A DNA stretch of 64,000 nt from positions 124,001-188,000 of the forward strand of contig JBOEGG010000001.1 in the NCBI GenBank assembly GCA_050633285.1, written 5' to 3'. The notes under the pieces were generated by a model, which was not told where the DNA came from, did not search any database, and saw only the letters and a program-made list of their open reading frames with translations. The first letter of the stretch is position 1, and every line of letters starts with the position of its first letter. Position numbers and translations under genes: made by a program. The DNA is from UBA1672 sp050633285. Lineage in GTDB: Bacteria; Pseudomonadota; Alphaproteobacteria; Micavibrionales; Micavibrionaceae. Below, in pieces: positions 26,885-35,975 of this stretch.

Positions 26885-28189
26885 ATGGCACAAGATACTA
26901 AACCACGTGTATTAATTGTCGGCGCAGGCTTTGGCGGACTAGAAGCAGCAAAACAACTCGCACATAAGGATGTGGACGTAATGTTGGTCGATAAACGAAA
27001 CCACCATTTATTCCAACCCCTACTTTATCAAGTCGCCACCGCCGCCCTAACAGCCGCAGAAATCGCAATGCCAATCAGGCAAATGATGCGAAAAGCAAAC
27101 AATGTCGCCGTTTACATGAATGAAATTAACAAAATAAACCCAAGAGACAAAGTCGCCACAACAATATATGGACGTGATTTTCATTATGACTACCTCGTTC
27201 TCGCAACTGGTGCAAAACACAGCTATTTCGGAAATAATCAATGGGCTAAATTCGCGCCCGGCTTAAAAACAATCGAAGATGCGCGTGAGATAAGGCAACG
27301 CATCCTCACCGCATTTGAAAAAGCCGAAATGGCCGAAACAGAAGAAGATAGAAAAGCCTATCTCAACTTCGTAATCGTCGGTGCAGGCCCCACAGGTGTT
27401 GAACTTGCCGGTGCAATAGCCGAGCTTGCAAACCAAACCTTAACCGGTGACTTCCACCACATTACACCAGAATCTGCGCGTATCGTCCTTGTCGATGCCG
27501 CGCCACGCGTACTGATGGCCTTTGATGAGGAACTTTCTGCCAAAGCGCAAAAACAGCTCGAATCTCTTGGTGTTGAAATAAAACTCAACGCGATGGTCAA
27601 AGATATGGAAGTTGGACACGTATCATTTGCAGAAGAAACGATCCCCGCACGTACCATTATCTGGGCCGCAGGCGTACAAGCATCATCAGCCGGAAAATGG
27701 TTAGATGCAGAAACAGACCGCACAGGTCGCGTTCTTGTTGGCGATAATCTAACACTTTCAAATCAGGACGACATCTACATCATCGGTGACACAGCCCATC
27801 ATGTTCCCGATGGAGAAGAGCGCCCCCTCCCCGGCGTTGCACCCGTGGCAAAACAAATGGGGAAATATGTGGCGCATGATATCCTAAAAAGAATCAAAGA
27901 CGAAAAGCGTAAACCCTTTAAATATAAGGACCACGGCTCTATGGCGACAATAGGTCGCAATCGCGCTATTGGCGATTTAAACGGCGTTAAAGTCACTGGA
28001 TTTATAGGATGGGTTATGTGGTGTATTACACATATTTATTTCCTCATCGGCTTTAAAAATCGCGTCATTGTTGGAATGCGTTGGCTCTTATCTTACATCA
28101 ATCGTGGACGAGGCGTACGCCTGATTATTGGCGGAGGACGCATTTCCGATCTCCCCCATAAAACTCCCGAAGATGATAATAAAGTGTAA
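26885..28189 (+). CDS. Type II NADH:quinone oxidoreductase (NDH-2)
   Basis: A 434-residue FAD enzyme of the NDH-2 family, oxidising NADH and reducing quinone at the membrane without proton pumping. The FAD loop VGAGFGGLEAAKQLA, the NAD loop VGAGPTGVELAGAIAE and the second FAD segment DIYIIGDTAHH are visible, as is RNHHLFQPLLYQVATAAL, which is conserved in the family. A C-terminal segment with an amphipathic or membrane-touching helix (residues about 375-405) follows. The gene lies 49 bp after bdhA in the same direction and may share its transcript, which would link 3-hydroxybutyrate oxidation to NADH disposal. A hairpin at 28215-28249 follows. Confidence 0.92.
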   Translation: MAQDTKPRVLIVGAGFGGLEAAKQLAHKDVDVMLVDKRNHHLFQPLLYQVATAALTAAEIAMPIRQMMRKANNVAVYMNEINKINPRDKVATTIYGRDFHYDYLVLATGAKHSYFGNNQWAKFAPGLKTIEDAREIRQRILTAFEKAEMAETEEDRKAYLNFVIVGAGPTGVELAGAIAELANQTLTGDFHHITPESARIVLVDAAPRVLMAFDEELSAKAQKQLESLGVEIKLNAMVKDMEVGHVSFAEETIPARTIIWAAGVQASSAGKWLDAETDRTGRVLVGDNLTLSNQDDIYIIGDTAHHVPDGEERPLPGVAPVAKQMGKYVAHDILKRIKDEKRKPFKYKDHGSMATIGRNRAIGDLNGVKVTGFIGWVMWCITHIYFLIGFKNRVIVGMRWLLSYINRGRGVRLIIGGGRISDLPHKTPEDDNKV

Positions 28190-28214
28190 TCATTAGATAA
28201 ATCACAACGAATTT

Positions 28215-28249
28215 ATAAAAGCTCTGGTAATCTCACTCAGAGCTTTTAT
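28215..28249. terminator. Rho-independent terminator
   Basis: A twelve-base-pair perfect stem (ATAAAAGCTCTG with CAGAGCTTTTAT) and an 11-base loop, 26 bp after the NDH-2 stop. The stem itself supplies TTTT on either strand. Confidence 0.75.
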
Positions 28250-28285
28250 GCTATTAGCTAGAAAATAAAAAGGGAAACTAAGAAT

Positions 28286-29644
28286 ATGAGCGCATATGAT
28301 GTTGATTTATTTGTTATTGGCGCAGGCTCTGGTGGTGTACGTGCCGCACGAATTGCAGCCACATACGATAAAAAAGTCGCAATAGCAGAAAAAACATTCT
28401 ATGGCGGAACATGCGTAAATGTCGGGTGCGTCCCTAAAAAACTAATGACCTATGTCGCCGGATATGAAAGTGCCATGCGTGATGCCGAAGGCTACGGATG
28501 GGATATTGGCGATCATACGCTTGATTGGAATATTTTCATCAATCGCAAAAACAAAGAAATTGAACGCCTAAATGGCATCTATGAGCGCATGCTCGAAAAT
28601 TCAGGTGTAGACATACATTGGGGCGCCGCCTCCATTATCGATGCACATACAGTGCGCGTAAATGATAAAGATATCACGGCTGAGCGCATTTTAATCGCAA
28701 CGGGTGGAAAAGTCTTCATTCCCAACATTGAAGGCGCACGTGAACACGGAATTACATCTGATGATATCTTCTATCTAGAAGAACAACCAAAACGCCTTGT
28801 TGTTGCAGGTGTGGGTTATATCGGCCTTGAATTTGCCGGAATTTTCAATCAATTAGGCAGTGAAGTACACGTCATTTATCGTCGCGATAACATCCTAAAC
28901 GAAGGCTTTGACGGAGACGTACGTACGTTCCTAAACGAGGAAATGATTAAAAAGGGTATCAACTTCCACCCAAAAACCAATATTACCCGCGTTGAAAAAA
29001 CTGAAAAACATTATATCGTACACTTGGATAACGGTGAAAAAATAGAAGCCGATCAAGTCCTCTTCGCCACAGGGCGTACACCAAATACAGACGGACTTGG
29101 TCTTAAACAATTAAACATTGAATGTTCTCCTAAGGGCGCTATCCACATAAACAAAGATGAGCAAACGAACATCCCATCCATCTATGCCGTTGGTGATGTC
29201 ACAGACCGCGTCGCGCTCACCCCTGTCGCATTGGCAGAAGGGCACGCACTTGTAGATCGTCTCTATGCGGATAAACAACGCTATGTCTCTTACGAAAACA
29301 TCCCAAGCGCCGTGTTCTCTAACCCAAATGTCTCTCAAGTCGGCTTAACGCAAGAACAGGCGCGAGAACAATATGGTGATGATATTGACACATACAAATC
29401 TGAATTCCGCGCCATGAAAATGATTTTGGCAAATAGCGAAGAGCGTACGCTAATGAAATTAATCGTACAACGCTCCACCGATAAGGTAATCGGACTACAC
29501 ATGGTCGGAGCAGAAGCAGGTGAGATCGTACAAGGTTTTGCCACCGCACTCATCGCAGGCGCAACCAAATCAGACTTTGATCGTACAATCGGCATCCATC
29601 CGACAAGCGCAGAAGAATTTGTAACAATGCGTACAAAGACATAG
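28286..29644 (+). CDS. gor: Glutathione-disulfide reductase
   Basis: A 452-residue FAD disulfide reductase. The FAD loop VIGAGSGGVRAARIA, the redox cysteine pair GGTCVNVGCVPKK, the NADP-domain GVGYIGLEFAGIF with basic residues (IYRRDN) expected for NADPH, and the C-terminal catalytic His in HPTSAEEFV place it with glutathione reductase rather than dihydrolipoamide or trypanothione reductases. It keeps the cytoplasmic glutathione pool reduced. The GST at 41.8-42.5 kb would use the product. It is preceded by AAGGG and followed 18 bp later by a Nudix gene. Confidence 0.93.
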   Translation: MSAYDVDLFVIGAGSGGVRAARIAATYDKKVAIAEKTFYGGTCVNVGCVPKKLMTYVAGYESAMRDAEGYGWDIGDHTLDWNIFINRKNKEIERLNGIYERMLENSGVDIHWGAASIIDAHTVRVNDKDITAERILIATGGKVFIPNIEGAREHGITSDDIFYLEEQPKRLVVAGVGYIGLEFAGIFNQLGSEVHVIYRRDNILNEGFDGDVRTFLNEEMIKKGINFHPKTNITRVEKTEKHYIVHLDNGEKIEADQVLFATGRTPNTDGLGLKQLNIECSPKGAIHINKDEQTNIPSIYAVGDVTDRVALTPVALAEGHALVDRLYADKQRYVSYENIPSAVFSNPNVSQVGLTQEQAREQYGDDIDTYKSEFRAMKMILANSEERTLMKLIVQRSTDKVIGLHMVGAEAGEIVQGFATALIAGATKSDFDRTIGIHPTSAEEFVTMRTKT

Positions 29645-29662
29645 AAAAAGGACGTAAACATA

Positions 29663-30604
29663 ATGGATGTAAGCGGTGGTATAGCAACCTTTATACTCAA
29701 AGCTCTGGAACAAACATTACTGTCTGTTATAAACTTTATGACGCAAAAAAAGCCCTTGCCCGAACAAGAATGGCTTCCAAAAATTCAATCTTATTTTCAA
29801 AATGAGAACACAAGAATACACGGCGTTTATTCCAGATTACCTATCGTACAAATCAATGAGACCCAAAGTTGGGATCTATCCAAAGAGCAAATAGAAGAAG
29901 CCAAAATACAGCGTAAAAAAATTGATGATCACCCCGCACATTCAAACGATCCGCACGCAATTTTGGAAAAGGGCTATACCCCGAACTGGGAAGGTAATCC
30001 GGTTATCTTCAAAACGCAAACCACAGATTTCGCCACTGTACGCGTACTAAAGTCCCATAATGTTCCGATTCAATCACTCAGTGCATGTACATTAATCGTA
30101 TGCGAAGAAAGCAAATCACTCATCTTGCATAAACGCTCGGAACATTCCGACACATATGCCGAATGTTACCATATGGTCGGTGGCTCATACATGCCCAAAA
30201 CAAGCAGTACAATGCGTTACAACGACGCGCATTCACTCAAAAAAACCGCTATACGTGAAATATGGGAAGAATTAGGCATAGTCTCTGTCGACCTTGAAAA
30301 ATGTACAATGATCTTACAAGAAGAACCGGACACCGGCTTTATCCAAGTGTGTTTTTTGGGCGCTATAATGTCAAAAGATCAAATTGCAAAAATAGACGGC
30401 AATTATGAGGGTGAATTTCAAGAGCTGGAATTTAACCAACTGGCAAAGCTTTTAAACGACAATGAGAAGCTTGTCCCAACCTGCAAATCCGCAATATTGG
30501 CATGGCTTGCCCTTGACGCCCCCGGAACAAAAATAAAACCAAAATTCGACGGATTAAAGCCAAAACAGCTCTTTAAAAAAACCATGAAGGCACAGCCAAA
30601 ATAA
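29663..30604 (+). CDS. Nudix-domain protein with expanded Nudix box
   Basis: A 313-residue protein. Residues about 140-270 form a Nudix fold: the Nudix-box end IREIWEELGIV (consensus REUxEExGU) is clear, but the Gly-rich start (VGGSYMP) lies about ten residues further upstream than the canonical box, so the metal-binding loop is enlarged or altered. The first 130 residues have no recognised domain. A hydrophobic N-terminal stretch (ATFILKALEQTLLSVINF) suggests membrane association. Nudix enzymes hydrolyse nucleoside diphosphates linked to another group; the substrate is unknown. Alternative starts exist near residue 26. Confidence 0.72.
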   Translation: MDVSGGIATFILKALEQTLLSVINFMTQKKPLPEQEWLPKIQSYFQNENTRIHGVYSRLPIVQINETQSWDLSKEQIEEAKIQRKKIDDHPAHSNDPHAILEKGYTPNWEGNPVIFKTQTTDFATVRVLKSHNVPIQSLSACTLIVCEESKSLILHKRSEHSDTYAECYHMVGGSYMPKTSSTMRYNDAHSLKKTAIREIWEELGIVSVDLEKCTMILQEEPDTGFIQVCFLGAIMSKDQIAKIDGNYEGEFQELEFNQLAKLLNDNEKLVPTCKSAILAWLALDAPGTKIKPKFDGLKPKQLFKKTMKAQPK

Positions 30605-30606
30605 TT

Positions 30607-31137
30607 CTATTTATTTTTAACTTTTCGACGAAGCGTGCTTTGCGGGCGCATTTCCTCTGGTAATGGGCCACCTGGCTTAACTGGGCGTTCTGCAAAACGT
30701 CCCATAGAGATCATGCGATCATACATCGTAATCGCCGCCGCAACCCCGACATTCACGCAAAATTTCATCGGAATTTTCACAACATGATGACATCGCTCTG
30801 TCAGCTCAGGTGACAAACTCCCCATTTCCGGGCCAAAGACATATGCCGCACGCTTAGGATGACGAAAGCTCGGCAATTCTACAGAGTCTTGCGTAAGTTC
30901 AACACCGACAAGTACGCAATCTTTCGGCAACTCCAGATCATTGGGTGAGCCATATTGGTAATAAGGTAAATGTTCAAATGCATCCGACGTATCGCTTGTA
31001 CGTAATGCTTCAACATCTACATCCGGATTAATCGTAAAGAAGAAACTCGCACCAAAAGAATGTGCCGAACGTACAATCGTCCCGACATTTTGCTCTTTAC
31101 TAATTTCTTCAACACCAATGGCAAAATACCCGCGCAT
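30607..31137 (-). CDS. RNA methyltransferase, TrmH/SpoU family
   Basis: A 176-residue SPOUT-fold methyltransferase that 2'-O-methylates a ribose in tRNA or rRNA. The three SpoU motifs are present: NVGTIVRSAHSFGAS near the N-terminus, VFGPEMGSLSPEL around residue 100 and IPMKFCVNVGVAAAI around residue 125. There is no extra N-terminal RNA-binding domain, so it is a minimal TrmH/TrmL-like enzyme; the target base is unknown. The basic C-terminus (STLRRKVKNK) could bind RNA. It is coupled to the upstream racemase by a TAATG overlap at 31135-31139. Confidence 0.88.
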   Translation of the reverse strand: MRGYFAIGVEEISKEQNVGTIVRSAHSFGASFFFTINPDVDVEALRTSDTSDAFEHLPYYQYGSPNDLELPKDCVLVGVELTQDSVELPSFRHPKRAAYVFGPEMGSLSPELTERCHHVVKIPMKFCVNVGVAAAITMYDRMISMGRFAERPVKPGGPLPEEMRPQSTLRRKVKNK

Positions 31138-31835
31138 TACCCTGTCTCCTTAAACATAAAACCAAGCGTATCCTGTATATGAATATGGGTTGTATCAAAC
31201 CCCGTAATATTAATATCCGAAGGTGAAATCAAGGTCGTAATTTCCGTACACCCCAAAACAACCCCTTGCGCCCCTTGCGCCTCGAAATCAGACACGACTT
31301 CTACATAACGTGCACGCGATTCTGGTTTAATAACCGCCTGACACAATTCATCATAAATAATACGGTTAACATCGTCAATTCCACTCATATCAGGCACAAT
31401 AACCTCTATCCCTTGACGTACAAGACGCTCCTTATAGAAATCTTGTTCCATGGTATAACGCGTACCAAGCAACCCTACTTTTTGCATATCCTTATCCAAA
31501 ATACGCCGCGCCGTTGCATCTGCAAGATGAAGAAACGGAATATGAACTGCCGCCTCTATTGCTCCAGCCATCTTATGCATCGTATTTGTTGCAAGTACAA
31601 TAAAATCAGCCCCCGCATTCTCTAACGTACGTGCAGCATCACATAAAAGACGTTCTTGGGTGGCCCAATCCCCTTGCTCTTTTAAAGCCACAAACTCACC
31701 GAAATCAAGAGAATTGAGAAGTATCTTACCGCTGTGATTATGTCCTAAATGGTGACGTACACCATGACATATACCTTGATAATACACCATTGTTGATTCC
31801 GGGCTTAACCCACCAATAATACCGACAGTCTTCAT
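31137..31835 (-). CDS. Aspartate/glutamate racemase family protein
   Basis: A 232-residue two-domain racemase. The N-terminal GIIGGLSPESTMVYY and LATNTMHKMAGAIE, and the C-terminal LGCTEITTLI, are the family signatures. The N-domain catalytic position is Thr rather than Cys, as in the broad-specificity YgeA-type racemases that use a Thr/Cys pair, so it may racemise several amino acids (inference). I chose ATG 31835, preceded by AGGGGGC; the frame continues to a TTG at 31853 inside the preceding gene. It lies between an aminotransferase and a SpoU methyltransferase in one operon. Confidence 0.85.
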   Translation of the reverse strand: MKTVGIIGGLSPESTMVYYQGICHGVRHHLGHNHSGKILLNSLDFGEFVALKEQGDWATQERLLCDAARTLENAGADFIVLATNTMHKMAGAIEAAVHIPFLHLADATARRILDKDMQKVGLLGTRYTMEQDFYKERLVRQGIEVIVPDMSGIDDVNRIIYDELCQAVIKPESRARYVEVVSDFEAQGAQGVVLGCTEITTLISPSDINITGFDTTHIHIQDTLGFMFKETG

Positions 31836-31843
31836 CTTGCCCC

Positions 31844-33082
31844 CTATTGGCAAAGTACAGCCTCAATACGATCAAGAGCTTCACTCAAACGCGCTTCAGA
31901 AACCGCAAAACATAAACGGATATAGCCCTTAGCTTCTTTCCCAAATGCAGACCCCGGTGACAAAAGAACACCTGCCTCATCAATCAAACGTTTGGTCAAA
32001 CCAATGCAGTCATCCTGACCATTCACTTTAAAAAAAGCATAAAACGTACTTGCCGGATATGCCATATGTACGTTCCCCATTTCCTTAAACCGGCGTACAA
32101 CCAAATCGCGATTTGAATGCCATAGATCAAGTTGATTTTTAAGGAACTCTTCCCCATCTTCAAGCGCAGCTATCGCACCATATTGCGTAAATGTCGGCGG
32201 ACAAAGCTTATTATACAACGCAACATCACGAATTTTTTCTTCTGCCTCTTTCGGTCCGACAATCCATCCCAAACGCCAACCTGTCATTGCCCAACTCTTT
32301 GAAAAACTATTCACGACAAGCAATAGGTCATCATCACGTGCCACATCCAGAAAACTCGGCGCACGTACGCCATCATACACTAATCGCCCATACACTTCAT
32401 CAGACAGAACCCAGATGCCACGCTCACGCGCAAAATCCAACACCGCGCGCAATTCATCTTCTTTTGCAGTCCATCCCGTAGGATTAGATGGCGTAACCAT
32501 CAAAATCACTTTGGTATGTTCATTCACCGCAGCAAACAATTTATCCAGATCAAGTCGCCATTCATCCTCAACGTAATCAAGCGCAACCTGTTTTGTCGTC
32601 GCCTGCGTAAGTTCAATCGCACCAATCAAATTTTTCCAAATCGGCGTAACCGCAATAACTTCATCGCCCTTATCAACCAAAGCAGCTAACGATAAATGCA
32701 TCGCAGTTGAGCCTGATGATGTTACAAACACGCGCTCCAACGGAATATCCAAATTATAAATACGCCCATAATAATCAGATAACGCCTGACGAAGTTCAGG
32801 CTTACCTAAAACCTGTCCGTAAAACGTTTTACCATTTTTCATGGCCTGCATCGTCGCATCACAAATAAAATCAGGTGTCGGTGCATCCCCTTCCCCCTGA
32901 CCAAGGGTAATCATGTCCTTTTTGCCTTCTGCATAACGCATCATTTCCGCACCCGGATTCGCCGTTAATGCATGCAAAACAGGACGAAACTTCCGCACTC
33001 TCTTTTGTGTATTTTCATCAATTTCTTGTAATTGATTATCTGTTTTCATGGTTATATCAGTCTTATCATTCAACGTTTTCAT
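31844..33082 (-). CDS. PLP-dependent aminotransferase, class I/II
   Basis: A 412-residue fold-type I aminotransferase. The motifs TPSNPTGWTAKE, WVLSDEVYGRLVYDG and SFSKSWAMTGWRLGW (Schiff-base Lys) are intact, and ITLGQGEGDAPTPDF is the usual N-terminal arm. It differs clearly from the aminotransferase at 3.4 kb. Adjacent to an Asp/Glu-type racemase, it might process D- and L-amino acids or catabolise amino acids, but specificity is not determined. The start is uncertain: ATG 33082 or ATG 33049, neither with a good ribosome binding site. Confidence 0.86.
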   Translation of the reverse strand: MKTLNDKTDITMKTDNQLQEIDENTQKRVRKFRPVLHALTANPGAEMMRYAEGKKDMITLGQGEGDAPTPDFICDATMQAMKNGKTFYGQVLGKPELRQALSDYYGRIYNLDIPLERVFVTSSGSTAMHLSLAALVDKGDEVIAVTPIWKNLIGAIELTQATTKQVALDYVEDEWRLDLDKLFAAVNEHTKVILMVTPSNPTGWTAKEDELRAVLDFARERGIWVLSDEVYGRLVYDGVRAPSFLDVARDDDLLLVVNSFSKSWAMTGWRLGWIVGPKEAEEKIRDVALYNKLCPPTFTQYGAIAALEDGEEFLKNQLDLWHSNRDLVVRRFKEMGNVHMAYPASTFYAFFKVNGQDDCIGLTKRLIDEAGVLLSPGSAFGKEAKGYIRLCFAVSEARLSEALDRIEAVLCQ

Positions 33083-33190
33083 TGTTTTAGGCTCGCTATA
33101 GCTCAGGAACAAGCAAAAAATGACTTTTACTCTGTTCTTTTTAATTTTAAATTTTGGGGGAAATAAACGCGCTGTTGCGCTATGTCAGAA

Positions 33191-33286
33191 TTATATACGG
33201 GCGCAGCCCGCCGCATTTGCCGCCGCTGCTATTGCTTGCGCCACAAATGGTAAAAAGTTCACAATGTTTCTTTCAAACATACTCAT
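33191..33286 (-). CDS. Putative small protein (31 aa), Ala-rich
   Basis: A 31-codon frame between the membrane protein and aminotransferase genes. The product, MSMFERNIVNFLPFVAQAIA followed by an Ala-rich stretch and GCARI, is compact, with a hydrophobic centre. The local base composition is clearly more G+C-rich than the surrounding intergenic DNA, which is why I list it. There is no good Shine-Dalgarno. A 59-codon frame on the opposite strand (33120-33299) covers the same bases and looks less natural. Function unknown; it could equally be a non-coding structured element, since CGGGC-GCA-GCCCG can form a hairpin. Confidence 0.3.
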   Translation of the reverse strand: MSMFERNIVNFLPFVAQAIAAAANAAGCARI

Positions 33287-33310
33287 ACTAAAAGAATAGC
33301 CATGCCTCAT

Positions 33311-33823
33311 TCATTTTTGCAAGGTCTTTTGAAAAAATAACATAAAGAAACTGATAAAATAAGGAATTAAAGGCAGCCATATAAACCATGCAAAACGCAA
33401 AAATTCATGCGGTATTAGAAACCCTAAACAGCAAAAAATACCCGCAATAATAAAAATCTGGGACATACGCTTTTGCACATATTTACGATATCCCCCCTTA
33501 ATAAAAACCAACCCAAGTACAGGATAAACCGCATGAAAAACAAACATACCGGGCTGAAACGCATTCGGATTAATCCACGGCGCATTCCCGATCATAAACC
33601 ATTCTGCCATCAACCCAATAAATCCGGCAATAATAAGAATAGTACGTACACGCTTCACTAAAAAATGTACAATCAAAGCATGAAATAAAAGTAAATACAT
33701 AGAGTAAATAAGAATTGAACCCACAAAATTATGCGGATCAAACGTCGCACCAAATTTGTAAAAAAACTCTAACCATAGAGCAAATAAAAGAGAAACCGCA
33801 CTACGGCGTACGATCAAATACAT
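33311..33823 (-). CDS. Hypothetical integral membrane protein
   Basis: A 170-residue polytopic protein with about five hydrophobic helices (roughly residues 8-24, 33-55, 62-80, 90-108 and 123-160) and a conserved-looking GNAPWINPNAFQPGMF loop. No recognised domain. It starts 8 bp after the acetoacetyl-CoA synthetase stop on the same strand, so it is probably in that operon. Its helix pattern and size do not match a known transporter. Nothing in it indicates a catalytic role. Confidence 0.72.
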   Translation of the reverse strand: MYLIVRRSAVSLLFALWLEFFYKFGATFDPHNFVGSILIYSMYLLLFHALIVHFLVKRVRTILIIAGFIGLMAEWFMIGNAPWINPNAFQPGMFVFHAVYPVLGLVFIKGGYRKYVQKRMSQIFIIAGIFCCLGFLIPHEFLRFAWFIWLPLIPYFISFFMLFFQKTLQK

Positions 33824-33831
33824 AAAATCCT

Positions 33832-35784
33832 CTAGCTTTTCAAAGCTTCTAAATCCTCATACAATGCAAGGCTTTCAGGGTTGGCAAGAGCCTCAACATT
33901 CTTAATTGCCCGCCCCATAATAACATCACGTACAGCAATCTCGGTAATTTTTCCACTTTTCGTACGTGGAATATCATCTACTGCAATTATCTTTGCCGGA
34001 ACATGCCGCGGAGAAGCCCCTTTTCGAATGCCTGTCTTAATCTCCATTACAAGGTTGGCATCAAGCTCCCACCCCTTATGCAAGATTACAAACAGAATAA
34101 CACGTACATCATCTTCCCAATCTTGTCCGACTGCGACACAATCTTGTACTGCTTCGATTTTCTCAACTTGCCTGTATATCTCTGCCGTTCCAATGCGCAC
34201 ACCACCGGGATTTAACGTTGCATCACTTCGTCCTAACATCACAAATCCTCCATTTTCTGTACGCTCCACCCAATCACCATGTACCCATATATTATCAAAA
34301 TGATCAAAATACGCCGATTTATAGCGTACACCACCCTCATCATCCCAAAAAGAGACAGGCATACACGGAAAAGCCGCCCTACAAACCAGTTCACCGGCCT
34401 GCCCGACAATAGGGTTTTGTTCATCATCAACAATATCAATTGCCATACCAAGCCCCGGCGCTTGTATTTCCCCCCGATAAACAGGAGAAATCGGATTACC
34501 AAGCAAGAAACACGACACAATATCCGTCCCACCTGATATAGACGCCAGATGCAAATCTTCTTTAATTTCCTGATACACATAATCAAAACTGGCATGAACA
34601 AGCGGTGACCCTGTAGACGCCATTGTACGTAGCATTGATAAATCATGCGTATTCTTAGGGGATAGATTATACCCTTTCATCGCTTCAATATATTTAGCCG
34701 ACGTACCAAAGAAACTCGCTTTATGTGAAGACGTATAATCCCACAATACATTCCCATCAGGATAAAACGGCGAACCATCATATAGCAACAAAGTAGCGCC
34801 AGAAGCAAGGCCAGTAATCAGCCAATTCCACATCATCCAACCACATGTCGTAAAATAAAAAACCTTGTCACCTGCTCTAATATCGCTATGCAGGCGATGC
34901 TCTTTCACATGCTGTAACAACGTACCACCATGCCCATGTACAATACATTTTGGAACACCCGTCGTACCCGAGGAAAACATAATAAATAAAGGGTGATTAA
35001 AGTCCACACGACTAAATTCAATATCCCGCGCAGCATAATGTCCAATGAAGACATTCGCACTAACCGTATCAACCAAATCAGACACACCTAAAGAAGATCC
35101 CGCAAACGGCACAACTATCGTCTTTTCTAATCCCTTAATTTGTGACTGTACGTCTTTTACTTTTGCAAGTACGTCAATAGCTTTACCATTGTAGTAATAC
35201 CCATCAACGGTAATTAACAATTTCGGTTCGACCTGCCCAAAACGATCAACAACCCCCTGCACACCAAAATCAGGTGAAGCAGAAGACCAAACCGCCCCCA
35301 ATGATGTCGCCGCCAAAGTCGCAATAATAGTTTCCATCATATTGGGAAGATATCCCGCAACGCGGTCACCCTCAACAACTCCGGCCGCACGCATTGCCTG
35401 CTGCCACCGTGACACGGCACCATATAATTCATCATATGTAAGGCTGTTCTCTTTACCTGTTTCATCACGAAAAATCATAGCCTTCGCATCACTACGATTT
35501 TTCAAAAGATTTTCGGCATAATTCAACCGCGCATTAGGAAAAAATTTCGCACCAAACATCTGCCCGTCATTATCATCAAAACGACATCCGCCTTTTTCCC
35601 CAACAACACCACAAAAATCCCATACCGCATCCCAAAAATCTTCACTCTTCTCCACAGACCAACGCCACACAGAGTCATAATCATCAAAACGCTGCCCACT
35701 GCGTTCACCGACATATTGCATGAACTCAAAAAGGGTAGAAGATTGAACGGCTTGCGTAGAGGGTGACCAAATCGGTGTGCTCAT
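33832..35784 (-). CDS. Acetoacetyl-CoA synthetase
   Basis: A 650-residue ANL-superfamily acyl-CoA ligase converting acetoacetate, CoA and ATP to acetoacetyl-CoA. Its N-terminal WSPSTQAVQSSTLFEFM and PDFGVQGVVDRFGQVEPKLL segments are typical of the acetoacetate rather than acetate enzymes. The P-loop-like FSSGTTGVPKCIVHGHGG, the GGTDIVSCF motif and the C-terminal catalytic lysine in RTKSGKITEIAV are intact. With bdhA it completes 3-hydroxybutyrate use. I chose ATG 35784, which follows GGGATAT; four residues are added by the upstream start. Confidence 0.94.
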   Translation of the reverse strand: MSTPIWSPSTQAVQSSTLFEFMQYVGERSGQRFDDYDSVWRWSVEKSEDFWDAVWDFCGVVGEKGGCRFDDNDGQMFGAKFFPNARLNYAENLLKNRSDAKAMIFRDETGKENSLTYDELYGAVSRWQQAMRAAGVVEGDRVAGYLPNMMETIIATLAATSLGAVWSSASPDFGVQGVVDRFGQVEPKLLITVDGYYYNGKAIDVLAKVKDVQSQIKGLEKTIVVPFAGSSLGVSDLVDTVSANVFIGHYAARDIEFSRVDFNHPLFIMFSSGTTGVPKCIVHGHGGTLLQHVKEHRLHSDIRAGDKVFYFTTCGWMMWNWLITGLASGATLLLYDGSPFYPDGNVLWDYTSSHKASFFGTSAKYIEAMKGYNLSPKNTHDLSMLRTMASTGSPLVHASFDYVYQEIKEDLHLASISGGTDIVSCFLLGNPISPVYRGEIQAPGLGMAIDIVDDEQNPIVGQAGELVCRAAFPCMPVSFWDDEGGVRYKSAYFDHFDNIWVHGDWVERTENGGFVMLGRSDATLNPGGVRIGTAEIYRQVEKIEAVQDCVAVGQDWEDDVRVILFVILHKGWELDANLVMEIKTGIRKGASPRHVPAKIIAVDDIPRTKSGKITEIAVRDVIMGRAIKNVEALANPESLALYEDLEALKS

Positions 35785-35975
35785 AAAATATCCCAACTAA
35801 AAAGAGTTCAGTAAATATAAAATATTCTGTGCAATACTGTAACGAAAAGCAAGGATGAACGAATAAGAATCCATAGGCTTAGCCACAAAAATTTAGATAA
35901 TATTCACTGACAAAGACATACAAAGCAGCTGAATGTCACTATAGTCATGAGAAATAACGGAATGATAAGAACAAG

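Noticed and set aside
33120..33299. A 59-codon plus-strand frame in the G+C-rich gap
   Set aside because: No ribosome binding site, starts in an A+T-rich leader and its Ala-rich part is the reverse image of the more natural minus-strand peptide; kept only as an alternative reading.
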